The notes beneath the pieces were generated by a model that was given only the letters and a program-made list of their open reading frames with translations, had not been told where the DNA came from and ran no database searches. A program made the translations under genes and the position numbers. Positions 55,741 to 64,000 of a DNA stretch of 64,000 bases are shown here, piece by piece. This DNA comes from Promethearchaeota archaeon. GTDB taxonomy: Archaea > Asgardarchaeota > Lokiarchaeia > Sigynarchaeales > SOKP01. How positions within the stretch are numbered: position 1 is the first letter of the stretch; every line of letters starts with the position of its first letter. The DNA is taken from NCBI GenBank assembly GCA_030620005.1, contig JAUXAJ010000001.1:1-64000 (forward strand), given 5' to 3'.

Positions 55741-55767
55741 TCCTTCCTTTAGGAAGGAGTAGTTCAA
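55741..55767 (+). repeat. Second copy of the IS200/IS605-like right-end hairpin
   Basis: Identical over 27 bases to 12718-12744: TCCTTCC-TTTA-GGAAGGA hairpin, then GTAGTTCAA. The sequence before it (T-rich) is unrelated to the first copy, and divergence on the other side begins right after TTCAA. Probably a solo right end or a tiny non-autonomous element just behind the GPH gene. It could alternatively be a small regulatory hairpin. Confidence 0.6.
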
Positions 55768-55908
55768 ATTATACAACGAAAAACTTAATAATTTTTTAAT
55801 ATTAATATTAGAGCATATAGAAATGCTTAAAGATATTCTTATAGATTTAAAAATACCCTCAAATATGGTATTAATAAAAAAAAAAAAAATTAAATGAGAG
55901 GAATTAAC

Positions 55909-57711
55909 ATGTACGATTTGATTATCAAAAATACTAAAATTGTTGATGGAACGGGTAAAAATGCATTTATGGGTGATATCTCCATCAAAGATTCGATTAT
56001 CGTTGAGGTGGGACGAGTTGAAGGAACAGCAGGGATCATTATTAATGGTACCGGTCTTGTTACTTGTCCGGGTTTTATTGATCCTCATTGCCATCCAGAT
56101 ATGACCTTTTCAATCATCCCTTTATGCAATAATTTTATAATGCAGGGTGTCACGACTGCTATAGGAGGAAACTGTGGTTTAACCGAAGCCCCTAAAAAGG
56201 GATTTGACCCAAAAGAATCCAAGAAAGAAAAATTTGATTTTGAGGGGTTTCAAACTCAGAGATCCAAGAAGGACCTAACTTTTGGAAAATGGTTGAAAAA
56301 AGTTGAAAGAAGGGGGCTATCAATAAATTTTGCTCCGTTGGTGGGACATAATCCTATTAGAAGTTTTGTCATGGGTGATGATTTTAAGAGGCACGCTAGA
56401 CCGGATGAAATTGAAGCGATGAAACAGCTTGTAGAAGATGGAATGAAAAGTGGAGCGTTTGGGTTTTCGACGGATTTGGATTACGATCCTTCCGAATACG
56501 GAAGTACTGATGAAATAATAGAATTAGCAAAAGTAGCTAAAAAGTATGGTGGAATCTACGCATCGCATTTAAGACACTGTCAAAGTCAATGGGCAACAAA
56601 CGATTTGGATTTATTTGGTTACGGTGTTTTTCATGGGGATATTGAAGAAGCTTGGATGGGAAAATACCAAGGCGTCATGGAAGCTTTTGAGGTAGGTAGA
56701 AAAGCAGATATACCAATACACCTTTCACATATGTATACGATATATCTTATCCATCAACCTCATCCGGAATTTTTGGACGAAGCAACAACAAAAGCAACTT
56801 TATGGAACATTGATAAGGCGATAGAAGAGGGTTTAGATGTCACCTTCGATATTATTGTCTCGGATACTAGCATATCTCCATCTAACTTAATAGTCAATGA
56901 ATTCATTTTATCTCGACTTCATAAATTAAGATGGTTACGCGAATACGACGCTAAAACTTTTCTTGAGCAGTTAAAAAGCGATGATTTTCGGGAAAAAATT
57001 AAGGATTTACATCGCAATGGTTATCTCAAGCTTGGAATGATACACACTAAAGCACATCCATATTGGATGAATTGTTTTAAAATTACGAAATTTAAAAGAG
57101 CAGAATACCAAGACAAAACGATCGGGGAACTCGCTACCAAACTTGATAAAGACGCACTCGATCTGGTTTTGGACTTGATGCTAGAAGATCCTGAAGTGGA
57201 ATGGATTCAGTTTGACGAAGATCGAGCGGTAACTTACAAAACATTGCCATTATATCTTTCTCATCGTTATTGCATGCCATGTACCGATATGACATCCTTA
57301 CCACCTGTAGATCTTTCCGTTGAATCCTTGAAATCAGCAGGGACCGGGATTCCCGAAGAGTTTCTTAATTCTCTCTTTGTTCCCCACTATTACGGTATGT
57401 ACGCAGACTATATTGGAAGGTTCGTTCGAGAAACACGGGTGCTAACCCTCGAAAATGCCATTAGAAAAGCCACTTCATTCGTCGCACAGCGGTTTGGCAT
57501 TAAAAATAGAGGAGAATTTAAGTCAGGTTATTTCGCAGATATCTTAATTTTTGATTTCGACAAGATAAAAATGACGGGAGATATAAAAAATGCCCGTCAA
57601 GCACCAGATGGAATAAAATATGTCTTAGTGAACGGTCAAATCACGTATAAAGATAAAAAACACACGGGAATTAAGGCTGGTAAAGTCTTACGGCATGAAA
57701 TGGAAGGCTGA
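55909..57711 (+). CDS. D-aminoacylase / N-acyl-D-amino-acid deacylase-like amidohydrolase
   Basis: 600 residues from the ATG at 55909, which has AGAGGA six bases upstream (an ATG 15 bases earlier is part of that site). MYDLIIKNTKIVDGTG and CPGFIDPHCHPDMTF (first metal His pair, here HCH instead of HSH) open the barrel, GGNCGL, YASHLRHCQSQ, IPIHLSHMYT and a C-terminal RKATSFVAQRFGIKNRGEFK followed by SGYFADILIFD match D-aminoacylases and related deacylases. The length is slightly above the family norm. It probably frees D-amino acids from N-acyl precursors, but the substrate is unsure. Confidence 0.83.
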   Translation: MYDLIIKNTKIVDGTGKNAFMGDISIKDSIIVEVGRVEGTAGIIINGTGLVTCPGFIDPHCHPDMTFSIIPLCNNFIMQGVTTAIGGNCGLTEAPKKGFDPKESKKEKFDFEGFQTQRSKKDLTFGKWLKKVERRGLSINFAPLVGHNPIRSFVMGDDFKRHARPDEIEAMKQLVEDGMKSGAFGFSTDLDYDPSEYGSTDEIIELAKVAKKYGGIYASHLRHCQSQWATNDLDLFGYGVFHGDIEEAWMGKYQGVMEAFEVGRKADIPIHLSHMYTIYLIHQPHPEFLDEATTKATLWNIDKAIEEGLDVTFDIIVSDTSISPSNLIVNEFILSRLHKLRWLREYDAKTFLEQLKSDDFREKIKDLHRNGYLKLGMIHTKAHPYWMNCFKITKFKRAEYQDKTIGELATKLDKDALDLVLDLMLEDPEVEWIQFDEDRAVTYKTLPLYLSHRYCMPCTDMTSLPPVDLSVESLKSAGTGIPEEFLNSLFVPHYYGMYADYIGRFVRETRVLTLENAIRKATSFVAQRFGIKNRGEFKSGYFADILIFDFDKIKMTGDIKNARQAPDGIKYVLVNGQITYKDKKHTGIKAGKVLRHEMEG

Positions 57712-57902
57712 AGTACCTTTTTTTTTTAATATTTTTAGATTTAATTTCATTCCTTTAAAAGTTTTAAGTGGAAATCTTCGATATTAGAATTTTGAGAAAA
57801 CAAGGAATTAGGGTAAAATATTTAAATATTCACGACAAATTATTATCATTCATAAAATCATACTATTTTCTTAAGTAAAACTCTTAACGAGAGGACGGAA
57901 AG

Positions 57903-59153
57903 ATGGCGTTAGTAATGATTTGGGACCCCTTGGAACGCCTTTTATGGGGGATCGCAATCGCAATTGCGATCATTAGTGGAATAGTTTATGTAAATAAAGG
58001 CAGAAAAAGGGAAGTTTTTAACGAAAAGATGATAATGTATGGATTCGCAAGCTTTCTCATTAGTTACGCACTCGTTCGAGTATTCACTTTCCTTCAAGAT
58101 TACGAGATTCAAGGAATCTTGATTAACAACGTGTTTTACGGCGATCTTGAAAACTATACGCCCTCATACGAGGTTTATGGAAAGGTAATATATATAGTTA
58201 TAGCAATGGGCTACATTTTATTCATGTTATCGTTTGAGCTCATTGTAAAACGCACGAAATATCTCATCACGACCATTTTAACTTTTGTTTTGGTTTTGAT
58301 GATCATTTCTCCTTTTCTTTTAGCAAGAGACATCTATAATAATGTTTTTACCATACTAGGGAATATTGTATTTGGTCTAATAATATATTTGTACATGAAA
58401 TGGTCAAGGCTCGAGTTCAAAGCGGTTTCATCGTTTTTAATATATGGAGTCGTTTTTATTGTTTTGGGAAATGGTTTAGGCTGGAGAGTGGCTAAGTTAA
58501 TGGAGGTATTTCCTCTATCGTTAGGTCCCATCATTTTCATATTAGGTTGCTTCTTACTGCTTTGTCCAATAATGATTACCCCTAAATTAATTCCAAAAAC
58601 ATTGTACTACTGGATTTTGACTGCAAGCATGGTGGCGATTTTCTCAACAATCCATTCTTCAATTCACATTATTCATTATTTGGATGTAGATATAAGTTTT
58701 GTTATTACCAATATTATTGCTATTATTTATGTTTACTTAATGTTTTATCTTTTCCTGAGGCATCTCAGATCTGCAATGAAGTTAGAACGAGAGAAACCGA
58801 GCGATGACAAAGTACCTGGTCTTCTGGAAGTTTTTGCTAGACCTCAACACGTTACTGAAGAAGAAGTATCGATATCCAAGGAAAAGAAGGTCTGCTTGGT
58901 GTGCAAGGGAAAATTGGGAGGATTTAACAGGTATATTTACATGTGTCCTGACTGTAATGCGTTTTACTGCGAAAAATGTTCTAAAGCGTTAAGCAACTTG
59001 GAAAACGCGTGTTGGGCGTGCAATTCTCCCATCGACCCATCAAAACCAGTGAAACCGTTTGAGAAAGAGAAAGAAGAAGATATAAAAGTGGAAGAAGGCG
59101 TTCCAAAAAAAAGGATTCCGAGCTCAAGCAGTAATTTTTTTTATGTCTTTTAA
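57903..59153 (+). CDS. Seven-helix membrane protein with RING-like zinc tail
   Basis: 416 residues. Seven or eight membrane helices in residues 1-290, then a cytoplasmic tail. Near residue 330-375 is C-x2-C-x13-C-x2-C-x4-C-x2-C-x10-C-x2-C (CLVCKG...CPDC...CEKC...CWAC), then PIDPSKPVKPFEKEK and EEGVPKKR. The finger has the same spacing as the RING-SCP2 protein at 28157, with Cys in place of His. A sensor-like design: membrane domain outside, finger inside. The shared N-terminus and tail occur as fossils at 31958 and 53949. No ligand or partner known. Confidence 0.75.
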   Translation: MALVMIWDPLERLLWGIAIAIAIISGIVYVNKGRKREVFNEKMIMYGFASFLISYALVRVFTFLQDYEIQGILINNVFYGDLENYTPSYEVYGKVIYIVIAMGYILFMLSFELIVKRTKYLITTILTFVLVLMIISPFLLARDIYNNVFTILGNIVFGLIIYLYMKWSRLEFKAVSSFLIYGVVFIVLGNGLGWRVAKLMEVFPLSLGPIIFILGCFLLLCPIMITPKLIPKTLYYWILTASMVAIFSTIHSSIHIIHYLDVDISFVITNIIAIIYVYLMFYLFLRHLRSAMKLEREKPSDDKVPGLLEVFARPQHVTEEEVSISKEKKVCLVCKGKLGGFNRYIYMCPDCNAFYCEKCSKALSNLENACWACNSPIDPSKPVKPFEKEKEEDIKVEEGVPKKRIPSSSSNFFYVF

Positions 59154-59160
59154 ATCCTAA

Positions 59161-59247
59161 TTAGGCATTTTTATAAAAGATTTCATACCTCCCGAGAATA
59201 TCGTGGCAATGTTTGAAGCAATTCAGGAATATAATCAAAAATTATAG
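59161..59247 (+). pseudogene. C-terminal fossil of a URO-D-type methyltransferase
   Basis: 28 codons (LGIFIKDFIPPENIVAMFEA, then IQEYNQKL-stop) resemble the conserved end of uroporphyrinogen-decarboxylase superfamily proteins (P-x-ENI-x-AM-x-EA-x-x-EY). They follow the end of the preceding gene by only 7 bases and have no start. A similar C-terminal helix occurs in the intact protein at 23091. Confidence 0.4.
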
Positions 59248-59458
59248 TTTGGCTCCTATTTAGCATTAATGCAAAAAAAAAAAAGGAGAATTTAATAATA
59301 ATAATAACAAGTAACTTTACTTTAATAGAAATTGACTAAATTTGATAGAAATGAGAAGTAAGAACGCAATAGGAGATATTATTATTAATACTTAATAATA
59401 TTAAGTATTCGAACAAAAATATTAAAATCAAAATATAAATTAAATTCGTGACTAATTA

Positions 59459-61177
59459 ATGTTATATCCAAAAAGAAATAATTTTCGTCAATATATTGAC
59501 TTATCGGGCTTTTGGAACTTTCGATTTGACTTTGATGATGTAGGTTTATCATCCAAATGGAACGCTGGCTTTAATAATGGCGTGCCAATAGCTGTCCCAG
59601 CCAGTTGGAACGATCAATTTGCTGAAAACCGAGATTTTTTAGGTTCTGCCTGGTATCAGACTAATTTTAGCCTTCCATGGGCTTGGACGGGACGCAAAAT
59701 TTTTTTACGATTTAATTCAGTTAATTATTTGGCAGATACATGGTTAAACGGTGAACTACTTGGTCAACATGAGGGAGGTCATCTACCTTTTGAATTCGAC
59801 ATCACATCTAAAATAAAACCAGAAGAAAATAATCTTATTGTGCGTGTTGATGGAAGTCTGGCTAAAGACCGAGTGCCGCCAGGTGGGGGGCCGTTATTTT
59901 ATCCCAGCACGAATTTTGACTTTTTCCCCTTTTGCGGCATTCAACGACCCGTTTTACTTCATGCAGTCCCAAAAGATGGTATTAAAGATTTGACAGTTAA
60001 AACTTCTATTGAGGGCGATTTGGGGAAGGTACATGTAAATCTCGAACGAATGGCTGGAAGTGTTGCGATAGCTCGATTTATATTGAGCGGTCATGGATAT
60101 CAAACTTCTTCTGAAGTGTCGGCAAGTGGTGAAATAGTTGAGGCAGATTTAAATGTGCCTAACGCAGCTTTGTGGTCTCCGAATTCTCCAAATTTGTACG
60201 ATTTAAGGGCAGAGCTCTCTCAAGACGGAAAAATATTTGACGCTTACACATTAAGTGTAGGCATTCGAACGATTGAAGTTAAAGGAGAACAATTATTGTT
60301 AAATGGAAAACCGATAATTTTAACGGGATTCGGCCGGCACATAGATTTTCCAATAACAGGACGCGGTTTTGTCCCAGCTGTAATCATAAAGGATTATTCT
60401 TTAATGAAGTGGATTGGTGCCAATTCTTTTCGAACTTCTCATTACCCATATTCTGAACAGATGATGGACTTAGCAGATCGTCTTGGCATTCTAATCATTG
60501 ACGAGACGCCAGCAGTTGGACTCACTTTTAGTAGCGATTGTGTCGACCGCCATCTCAAACTTTGTCAACAATATGTCGAAGAACTCATTGGCCGCGATAA
60601 GAATCATCCTAGCGTGATAATGTGGAGCTTAGCAAACGAACCTTCCAGACGTAGAGAAGCTAAAGCGTTTTTCCGTCAACTATATGATAAAGCTAAGGAA
60701 CTTGACCCAACAAGACCCGTTACCGTAGTTAGCATGCTAGGTATTGGAGAAAAAGCGTTTGAGTTCTGTGAAGTAGCTTGTTTGAATCGTTATAATGGTT
60801 GGTATACAGAACAAGGGAGGATTAATGATGGAGTGGCGAGTCTCTCAAAGGAATTAGACAAGTTATACAAAAGATTTTCAAAACCTATTATCTTATCTGA
60901 ATTTGGGGCAGATACAATTCCTGGTTTGCACGCACAACCGCCAGAAATGTTTAGCGAAGAATATCAAGTAGAATTTATAAAAAGATATATAGAGTTGTTG
61001 AATAGTAAGCACTATATTGTCGGACAACACATTTGGAACATGTGTGACTTCAAAACTCCGCAAGGTATCATGCGACCTAAAGGCATGAACCATAAAGGCG
61101 TATTTACCCGGGATCGCCGTCCAAAAATGGCAGCCCATTTACTTCGCAAGCTTTGGAGTGGAAAAGATATATTTTAA
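59459..61177 (+). CDS. uidA: Beta-glucuronidase (glycoside hydrolase family 2)
   Basis: 572 residues, complete GH2: N-terminal jelly-roll sugar-binding domain (GFWNFRFDFDDVG, TWLNGELLGQHEGGHLPFEF), immunoglobulin-like domain (about 180-275), and TIM barrel. Acid/base Glu394 in SLANEP, nucleophile Glu481 in LSEFGAD, and N544-x-K546 (MNHKGVFTRDRRPK), the motif that recognises the glucuronate carboxylate in E. coli GusA. No signal peptide, so it acts in the cytoplasm on imported glucuronides. GPH transporters elsewhere in the window could supply them. The bacterial-like sequence suggests transfer. Confidence 0.9.
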   Translation: MLYPKRNNFRQYIDLSGFWNFRFDFDDVGLSSKWNAGFNNGVPIAVPASWNDQFAENRDFLGSAWYQTNFSLPWAWTGRKIFLRFNSVNYLADTWLNGELLGQHEGGHLPFEFDITSKIKPEENNLIVRVDGSLAKDRVPPGGGPLFYPSTNFDFFPFCGIQRPVLLHAVPKDGIKDLTVKTSIEGDLGKVHVNLERMAGSVAIARFILSGHGYQTSSEVSASGEIVEADLNVPNAALWSPNSPNLYDLRAELSQDGKIFDAYTLSVGIRTIEVKGEQLLLNGKPIILTGFGRHIDFPITGRGFVPAVIIKDYSLMKWIGANSFRTSHYPYSEQMMDLADRLGILIIDETPAVGLTFSSDCVDRHLKLCQQYVEELIGRDKNHPSVIMWSLANEPSRRREAKAFFRQLYDKAKELDPTRPVTVVSMLGIGEKAFEFCEVACLNRYNGWYTEQGRINDGVASLSKELDKLYKRFSKPIILSEFGADTIPGLHAQPPEMFSEEYQVEFIKRYIELLNSKHYIVGQHIWNMCDFKTPQGIMRPKGMNHKGVFTRDRRPKMAAHLLRKLWSGKDIF

Positions 61178-61307
61178 ATAAGATATTAACGTAAATTTTT
61201 AATTTTTCGATTATATTTCTATTTTTTTGTTAAAGAATAACTTTTAAATTCTTAAAAAATTAAATTCCTTTAGCTTTTTAAAACAAAACATTAATGAGAA
61301 TGACGTC

Positions 61308-62183
61308 ATGAAATACTTAGAAGGAAAACAAGCCCTAATAACGGGTGGAGGGCGTGGTATAGGAAGGGCCATAGCTCTTGAATTTGCGAAAAATGGTGCT
61401 AATATCGCCATTTCAGCTTTAGAAAAAGAGGAGTTGGATAAAACTGAAGAAGATATTAAAAAATATGGCGTTAAATGTATTTCTATACCGGTGGACCTTT
61501 CTAATATTGAAGGTGTTAAGAAATGCGCCGCTCAATATTTTGAAAATTTCGAATGGTGTGACATACTTATCAACAATGCGGGCATGAGCCATTATTCTAC
61601 GGTTGTTGAGTATCCCTTAGAAAAGGCAGTACAACTATTTCATCTAAACTTAATTACACCTTACGCCCTTACAAAATTAATCCTTCCAAAAATGATTGAG
61701 CGAGGAAGCGGGAACATAATCATGTTATCTTCCGTTCAAGGCACGATGTTTTTTAATCCTAAAAAAGTAGCTTATTCCACTACTAAGGCAGGAATAGCCG
61801 TCATGGGCAAGTGCATGCAAGCTGAGTTGAGACATCACAATATAAGAGTGAACGTGATCATGCCCGGTGCGTATGATACTAAAATCGTTCAAGAAAACGT
61901 CGCGCTTGGACAAATAAATCCCGAGGCAATGCCGCCTGAAAAAATTGCTCCTATATTTTTATTTCTCGCAAGCGATATTTCTAAAAGACGATATAAAGGA
62001 AGATATATCGAAGAAATGTTAATTCGTGAACTTTTACCCAAAGTTAAAACTGAGATAAAAGGAAACGATTGGGACATCAAGGACCTGACAAGAGCCATGA
62101 AAGGCAAAGTGACAAAAGGATTATATAGAATATTAGTGAAAGATAAAGAATTAATTGATTTTATGCTAAAATACAAGAATTAA
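61308..62183 (+). CDS. Short-chain dehydrogenase/reductase
   Basis: 291 residues. TGGGRGIGRAIA cofactor motif, NNAGMSHYS, Ser in MLSSVQGT and catalytic AYSTTKAGIAV. MPGAYDTKI follows. The C-terminal about 60 residues (GRYIEEMLIRELLPKVKTEI...LKYKN) extend beyond the typical 250-residue SDR. 130 bases after the glucuronidase on the same strand, so possibly involved in uronate or sugar-acid oxidation, but this is a guess from context. Confidence 0.85.
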   Translation: MKYLEGKQALITGGGRGIGRAIALEFAKNGANIAISALEKEELDKTEEDIKKYGVKCISIPVDLSNIEGVKKCAAQYFENFEWCDILINNAGMSHYSTVVEYPLEKAVQLFHLNLITPYALTKLILPKMIERGSGNIIMLSSVQGTMFFNPKKVAYSTTKAGIAVMGKCMQAELRHHNIRVNVIMPGAYDTKIVQENVALGQINPEAMPPEKIAPIFLFLASDISKRRYKGRYIEEMLIRELLPKVKTEIKGNDWDIKDLTRAMKGKVTKGLYRILVKDKELIDFMLKYKN

Positions 62184-62212
62184 CTTTTTCAATTTCCATT
62201 TTTTTAACAATT

Positions 62213-63148
62213 TCATCCATTTAACAACAATATTAATGCCCACATTAGAGCAAAACTAATAATAATTGTTAAATTGGCTATCATGCTTATTATTTTTTGA
62301 TCGTATTCAAATTCTACAGAAAAAGGAATAACTGCCAATCCAACGGGTAATACCAGTGAGATTAATACGATCATTCGAAATAAGTGGTCAAACTGCTCAA
62401 ATGGCAATAAAAAGAATAATAAAAGTCCGATAACTAATCCAACTGAATAACGAGCTATTAAGACTTTTAAAATTATTCCCCATTGCGATTTTTCAAACTT
62501 GAAATTCAGATAAATTCCAAGCAAGAGTAACGTTAATGCTGAGTTTGCCCTTGATAAAATATCTAATAAATCAGAAATAAAGATGGGTATTACAAGGTCC
62601 GAAAAGTTGATAATAATAGCAACAACATAGCTCATCAATGGAGCAGATTTTAATAAACGCATGGCGACAAATTTAAGATCTATTTTAACATCGTTCGCAT
62701 CCACGCTTGGAGAATAAATTGAACCGACGAGATAGCAAAGCACAAATATGGTAAAAGCATTTCCAGCGTCAATAAGTGCCATGTTTTGCAATCCTGCTTC
62801 GCCAAATACGCCTTCTATTAACGGAAACGAAAAGTTAGCAACATTGAATCCAATTAAGGTCATCAAAATGATCCCTTTTTTCTCCCTTGGATAATTTCTG
62901 GAGATAATTAGACCAATTATTAACATGATGAATCCAAAAATTATATTCACTATTGGCAATAAAACGAGAGCCAACTTAAATTCAATAGCGCTCGTTATTT
63001 TGAGAATCAGTGCCGGTAAAGTAATATTAAATATAATTTTAGCAATTACCTTACCATTTTCTTCGGTTATTATTTTTAACTTTTTAACAATATAACCAAT
63101 TACTATAATGGTTAAAGAAAGGAGGAAAATATAGTTTACATCAGCCAT
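62213..63148 (-). CDS. AEC (auxin-efflux-carrier type) transporter
   Basis: 311 residues, ten helices in two halves: the first with NGKVIAKIIFNITLPALILK, and NVANFSFPLIEGVFGEAGL as the crossover (both typical of AEC proteins), the second with VLISLVLPVGLAVIPFSVEF. Members export organic acids such as malate or amino acids. ATG start. Confidence 0.85.
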   Translation of the reverse strand: MADVNYIFLLSLTIIVIGYIVKKLKIITEENGKVIAKIIFNITLPALILKITSAIEFKLALVLLPIVNIIFGFIMLIIGLIISRNYPREKKGIILMTLIGFNVANFSFPLIEGVFGEAGLQNMALIDAGNAFTIFVLCYLVGSIYSPSVDANDVKIDLKFVAMRLLKSAPLMSYVVAIIINFSDLVIPIFISDLLDILSRANSALTLLLLGIYLNFKFEKSQWGIILKVLIARYSVGLVIGLLLFFLLPFEQFDHLFRMIVLISLVLPVGLAVIPFSVEFEYDQKIISMIANLTIIISFALMWALILLLNG

Positions 63149-63242
63149 CTTTTACAGCTTTCTCTCAATTTTTTCATCGCATTAAGATACATGTTAATGG
63201 TAATGATAATTTATTAAAGCATTATATTTTTATTGAAGATAA

Positions 63243-63743
63243 GGAAAAAAAAGTTCAAAAAGATTTACACAAGATTTAGAGAATTACTTCGCATTAAAAG
63301 TCTCAAATACAAATAATCCTCTTCTAAAAGCTAAATTCGCTGATATTGTATGGCAAGAAGCAAACGAAGAAAATGCTGAATATGCGTCTCAAGCAGCAAG
63401 AGGATATTTAGAGATGGTAGATTTATTCTTTGATATAGAAAATTATAATTACCTCACGAAGATCCTCGTTCCCTCTTTATATTTATCGATTGTATCTGAT
63501 AATGAGGAAATTTTGGAAAGTTGTAATAAAAAATTGGAGGAAACGATCAAGAAATTAATTGATATTAATATAATTCGATGGACTTATGATTTATTAAAAG
63601 GAGTAATCAATAATTATGGAAAAACTAAAGAAATGATTGATAGAGACAACCTGGTAAAATATCTTGAAGTTGGGATTGAATTCTACGGAGAAAGAGATTT
63701 TTATTGGAAAAATAAGTTCTTAGAACTTGCCAAAAAATTTTAG
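63243..63743 (+). pseudogene. Incomplete helical protein, N-terminus missing
   Basis: Open from 63243 (after a TAA) to TAG at 63741. It reads FTQDLENYFALKVSNTNNPL, then KAKFADIVWQEANEENAEYA, a helical repeat-like sequence that resembles the start of large uncharacterised proteins with a DUF7380-type N-terminal domain (family name from memory, uncertain). The first ATG in frame is at 63414, well inside the domain, and no ATG, GTG or TTG lies upstream. It is probably a fragment or frameshifted gene. Confidence 0.45.
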
Positions 63744-63833
63744 ACTAAATCATTAAAAGATGGTACTTCCATAATTTTAAATTTTTTTTATGCGAGAATA
63801 ATGACATCTACTAACAGATATATATAAAAAAAA

Positions 63834-64000
63834 ATGATTCCACAAAATTATAAAAAAAAAGAAAAAGAAAACATTAATATTGCTTCAATCAATAGACAAC
63901 TTGTTCGATCTGTTCAAATAGAGCGAGACTTTCCTTTCGACGGCGTTCTTCACCACATCGCGAGAATTTACCAATCCGCGAAAGTTGGCGGCGGAAGAGG
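63834..64000 (+). CDS. Partial CDS running off the window end
   Basis: ATG at 63834 opens MIPQNYKKKEKENINIASIN and RQLVRSVQIERDFPFDGVLH, open to the last base. The region after 63900 is markedly richer in G+C than the surroundings, as expected for coding sequence here. A TATATATAAAA box lies only 7-16 bases before the ATG, so translation may start later. Product unknown. Confidence 0.45.
   Translation, partial: MIPQNYKKKEKENINIASINRQLVRSVQIERDFPFDGVLHHIARIYQSAKVGGGR

Noticed and set aside
1..64000. tRNA, rRNA, riboswitch or CRISPR array
   Set aside because: Read on both strands, I found no tRNA T-arm-like GTTCRAATC blocks with matching stems, no conserved rRNA stretches and no regularly spaced repeats. 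A covariance-model search would be needed to exclude them fully.

Overview
The window looks like part of an Asgard archaeon genome (Promethearchaeota, probably a Lokiarchaeia-like lineage). That placement is inferred from content, not from a marker gene. The DNA is strongly A+T rich. Several genes have TATA-like boxes 25-35 bases upstream, some starts look leaderless, and GGTGA-type ribosome sites occur. The gene set mixes archaeal and bacterial-type metabolism with eukaryote-like parts: an E2/RWD-like domain fused to a JAMM peptidase, a C4HC3 RING-type finger fused to an SCP2 domain, two other proteins with an all-cysteine RING-like finger, leucine-rich and TPR repeats, and a 3-ketodihydrosphingosine-reductase-like SDR. 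No rRNA, tRNA or CRISPR array was recognised.

Layout. 0.2-4.3 kb: hotdog thioesterase, TatD nuclease, an amidase fossil, a methyltransferase, the E2/RWD-JAMM protein and small unknowns. 4.4-9.0 kb: zinc alcohol dehydrogenase, acetolactate-synthase-like TPP enzyme, a HEAT/LRR protein and a coiled-coil protein, all on the minus strand. 9.3-12.6 kb: a HdrC/HdrB-like iron-sulfur protein split by a stop codon, a DUF6125-like protein, a frameshifted ATC-hydrolase-like gene, and a zinc-ribbon membrane protein with an early stop. An apparent IS200/IS605 right-end fossil follows. 12.9-19.2 kb: a five-gene minus-strand operon of an SCP2-like protein, three 2-hydroxyacyl-CoA dehydratase/benzoyl-CoA-reductase-type subunits and a double metallo-beta-lactamase. 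19.3-24.2 kb: a LarA-like protein, an acyl-CoA synthetase with a large insertion and a uroporphyrinogen-decarboxylase-type methyltransferase. The dehydratase and CoA-ligase genes together suggest anaerobic acyl-CoA (fatty, hydroxy or aromatic acid) metabolism.

24.3-36 kb: nucleotide-sugar epimerase, a DMT transporter fused to an Lrp-type RAM domain with a free RAM protein behind it, a VapBC pair, the RING-SCP2 protein, a GPH transporter, TPR proteins and a large coiled-coil protein. 36-46.4 kb: PAP2 phosphatase, sulfatase, a second GPH transporter, NIPA-like transporter, PhoD phosphatase and a tandem pair of ketol-acid-reductoisomerase-like proteins whose metal-site residues have diverged. 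46.6-53.7 kb: zinc/coiled-coil protein, SDRs (one KDSR-like), membrane proteins, AcoX-type kinase and a hydrolase. 54.3-64 kb: a third GPH transporter, D-aminoacylase-type amidohydrolase, a seven-helix protein with a RING-like tail, a GH2 beta-glucuronidase, an SDR, an AEC transporter and two incomplete genes at the edge.

Two themes cut across the layout. First, many genes are disrupted: in-frame stops (1737, 10069, 11801, 48788), frameshifts (about 11449 and 54385), lone 5' or 3' gene fragments, and several frames with no ATG/GTG/TTG start. Second, RING-like fingers with nearly identical cysteine spacing recur in three unrelated protein architectures, and pieces of one such family (a shared EEGVPKK tail and a shared N-terminus) lie scattered as fossils.
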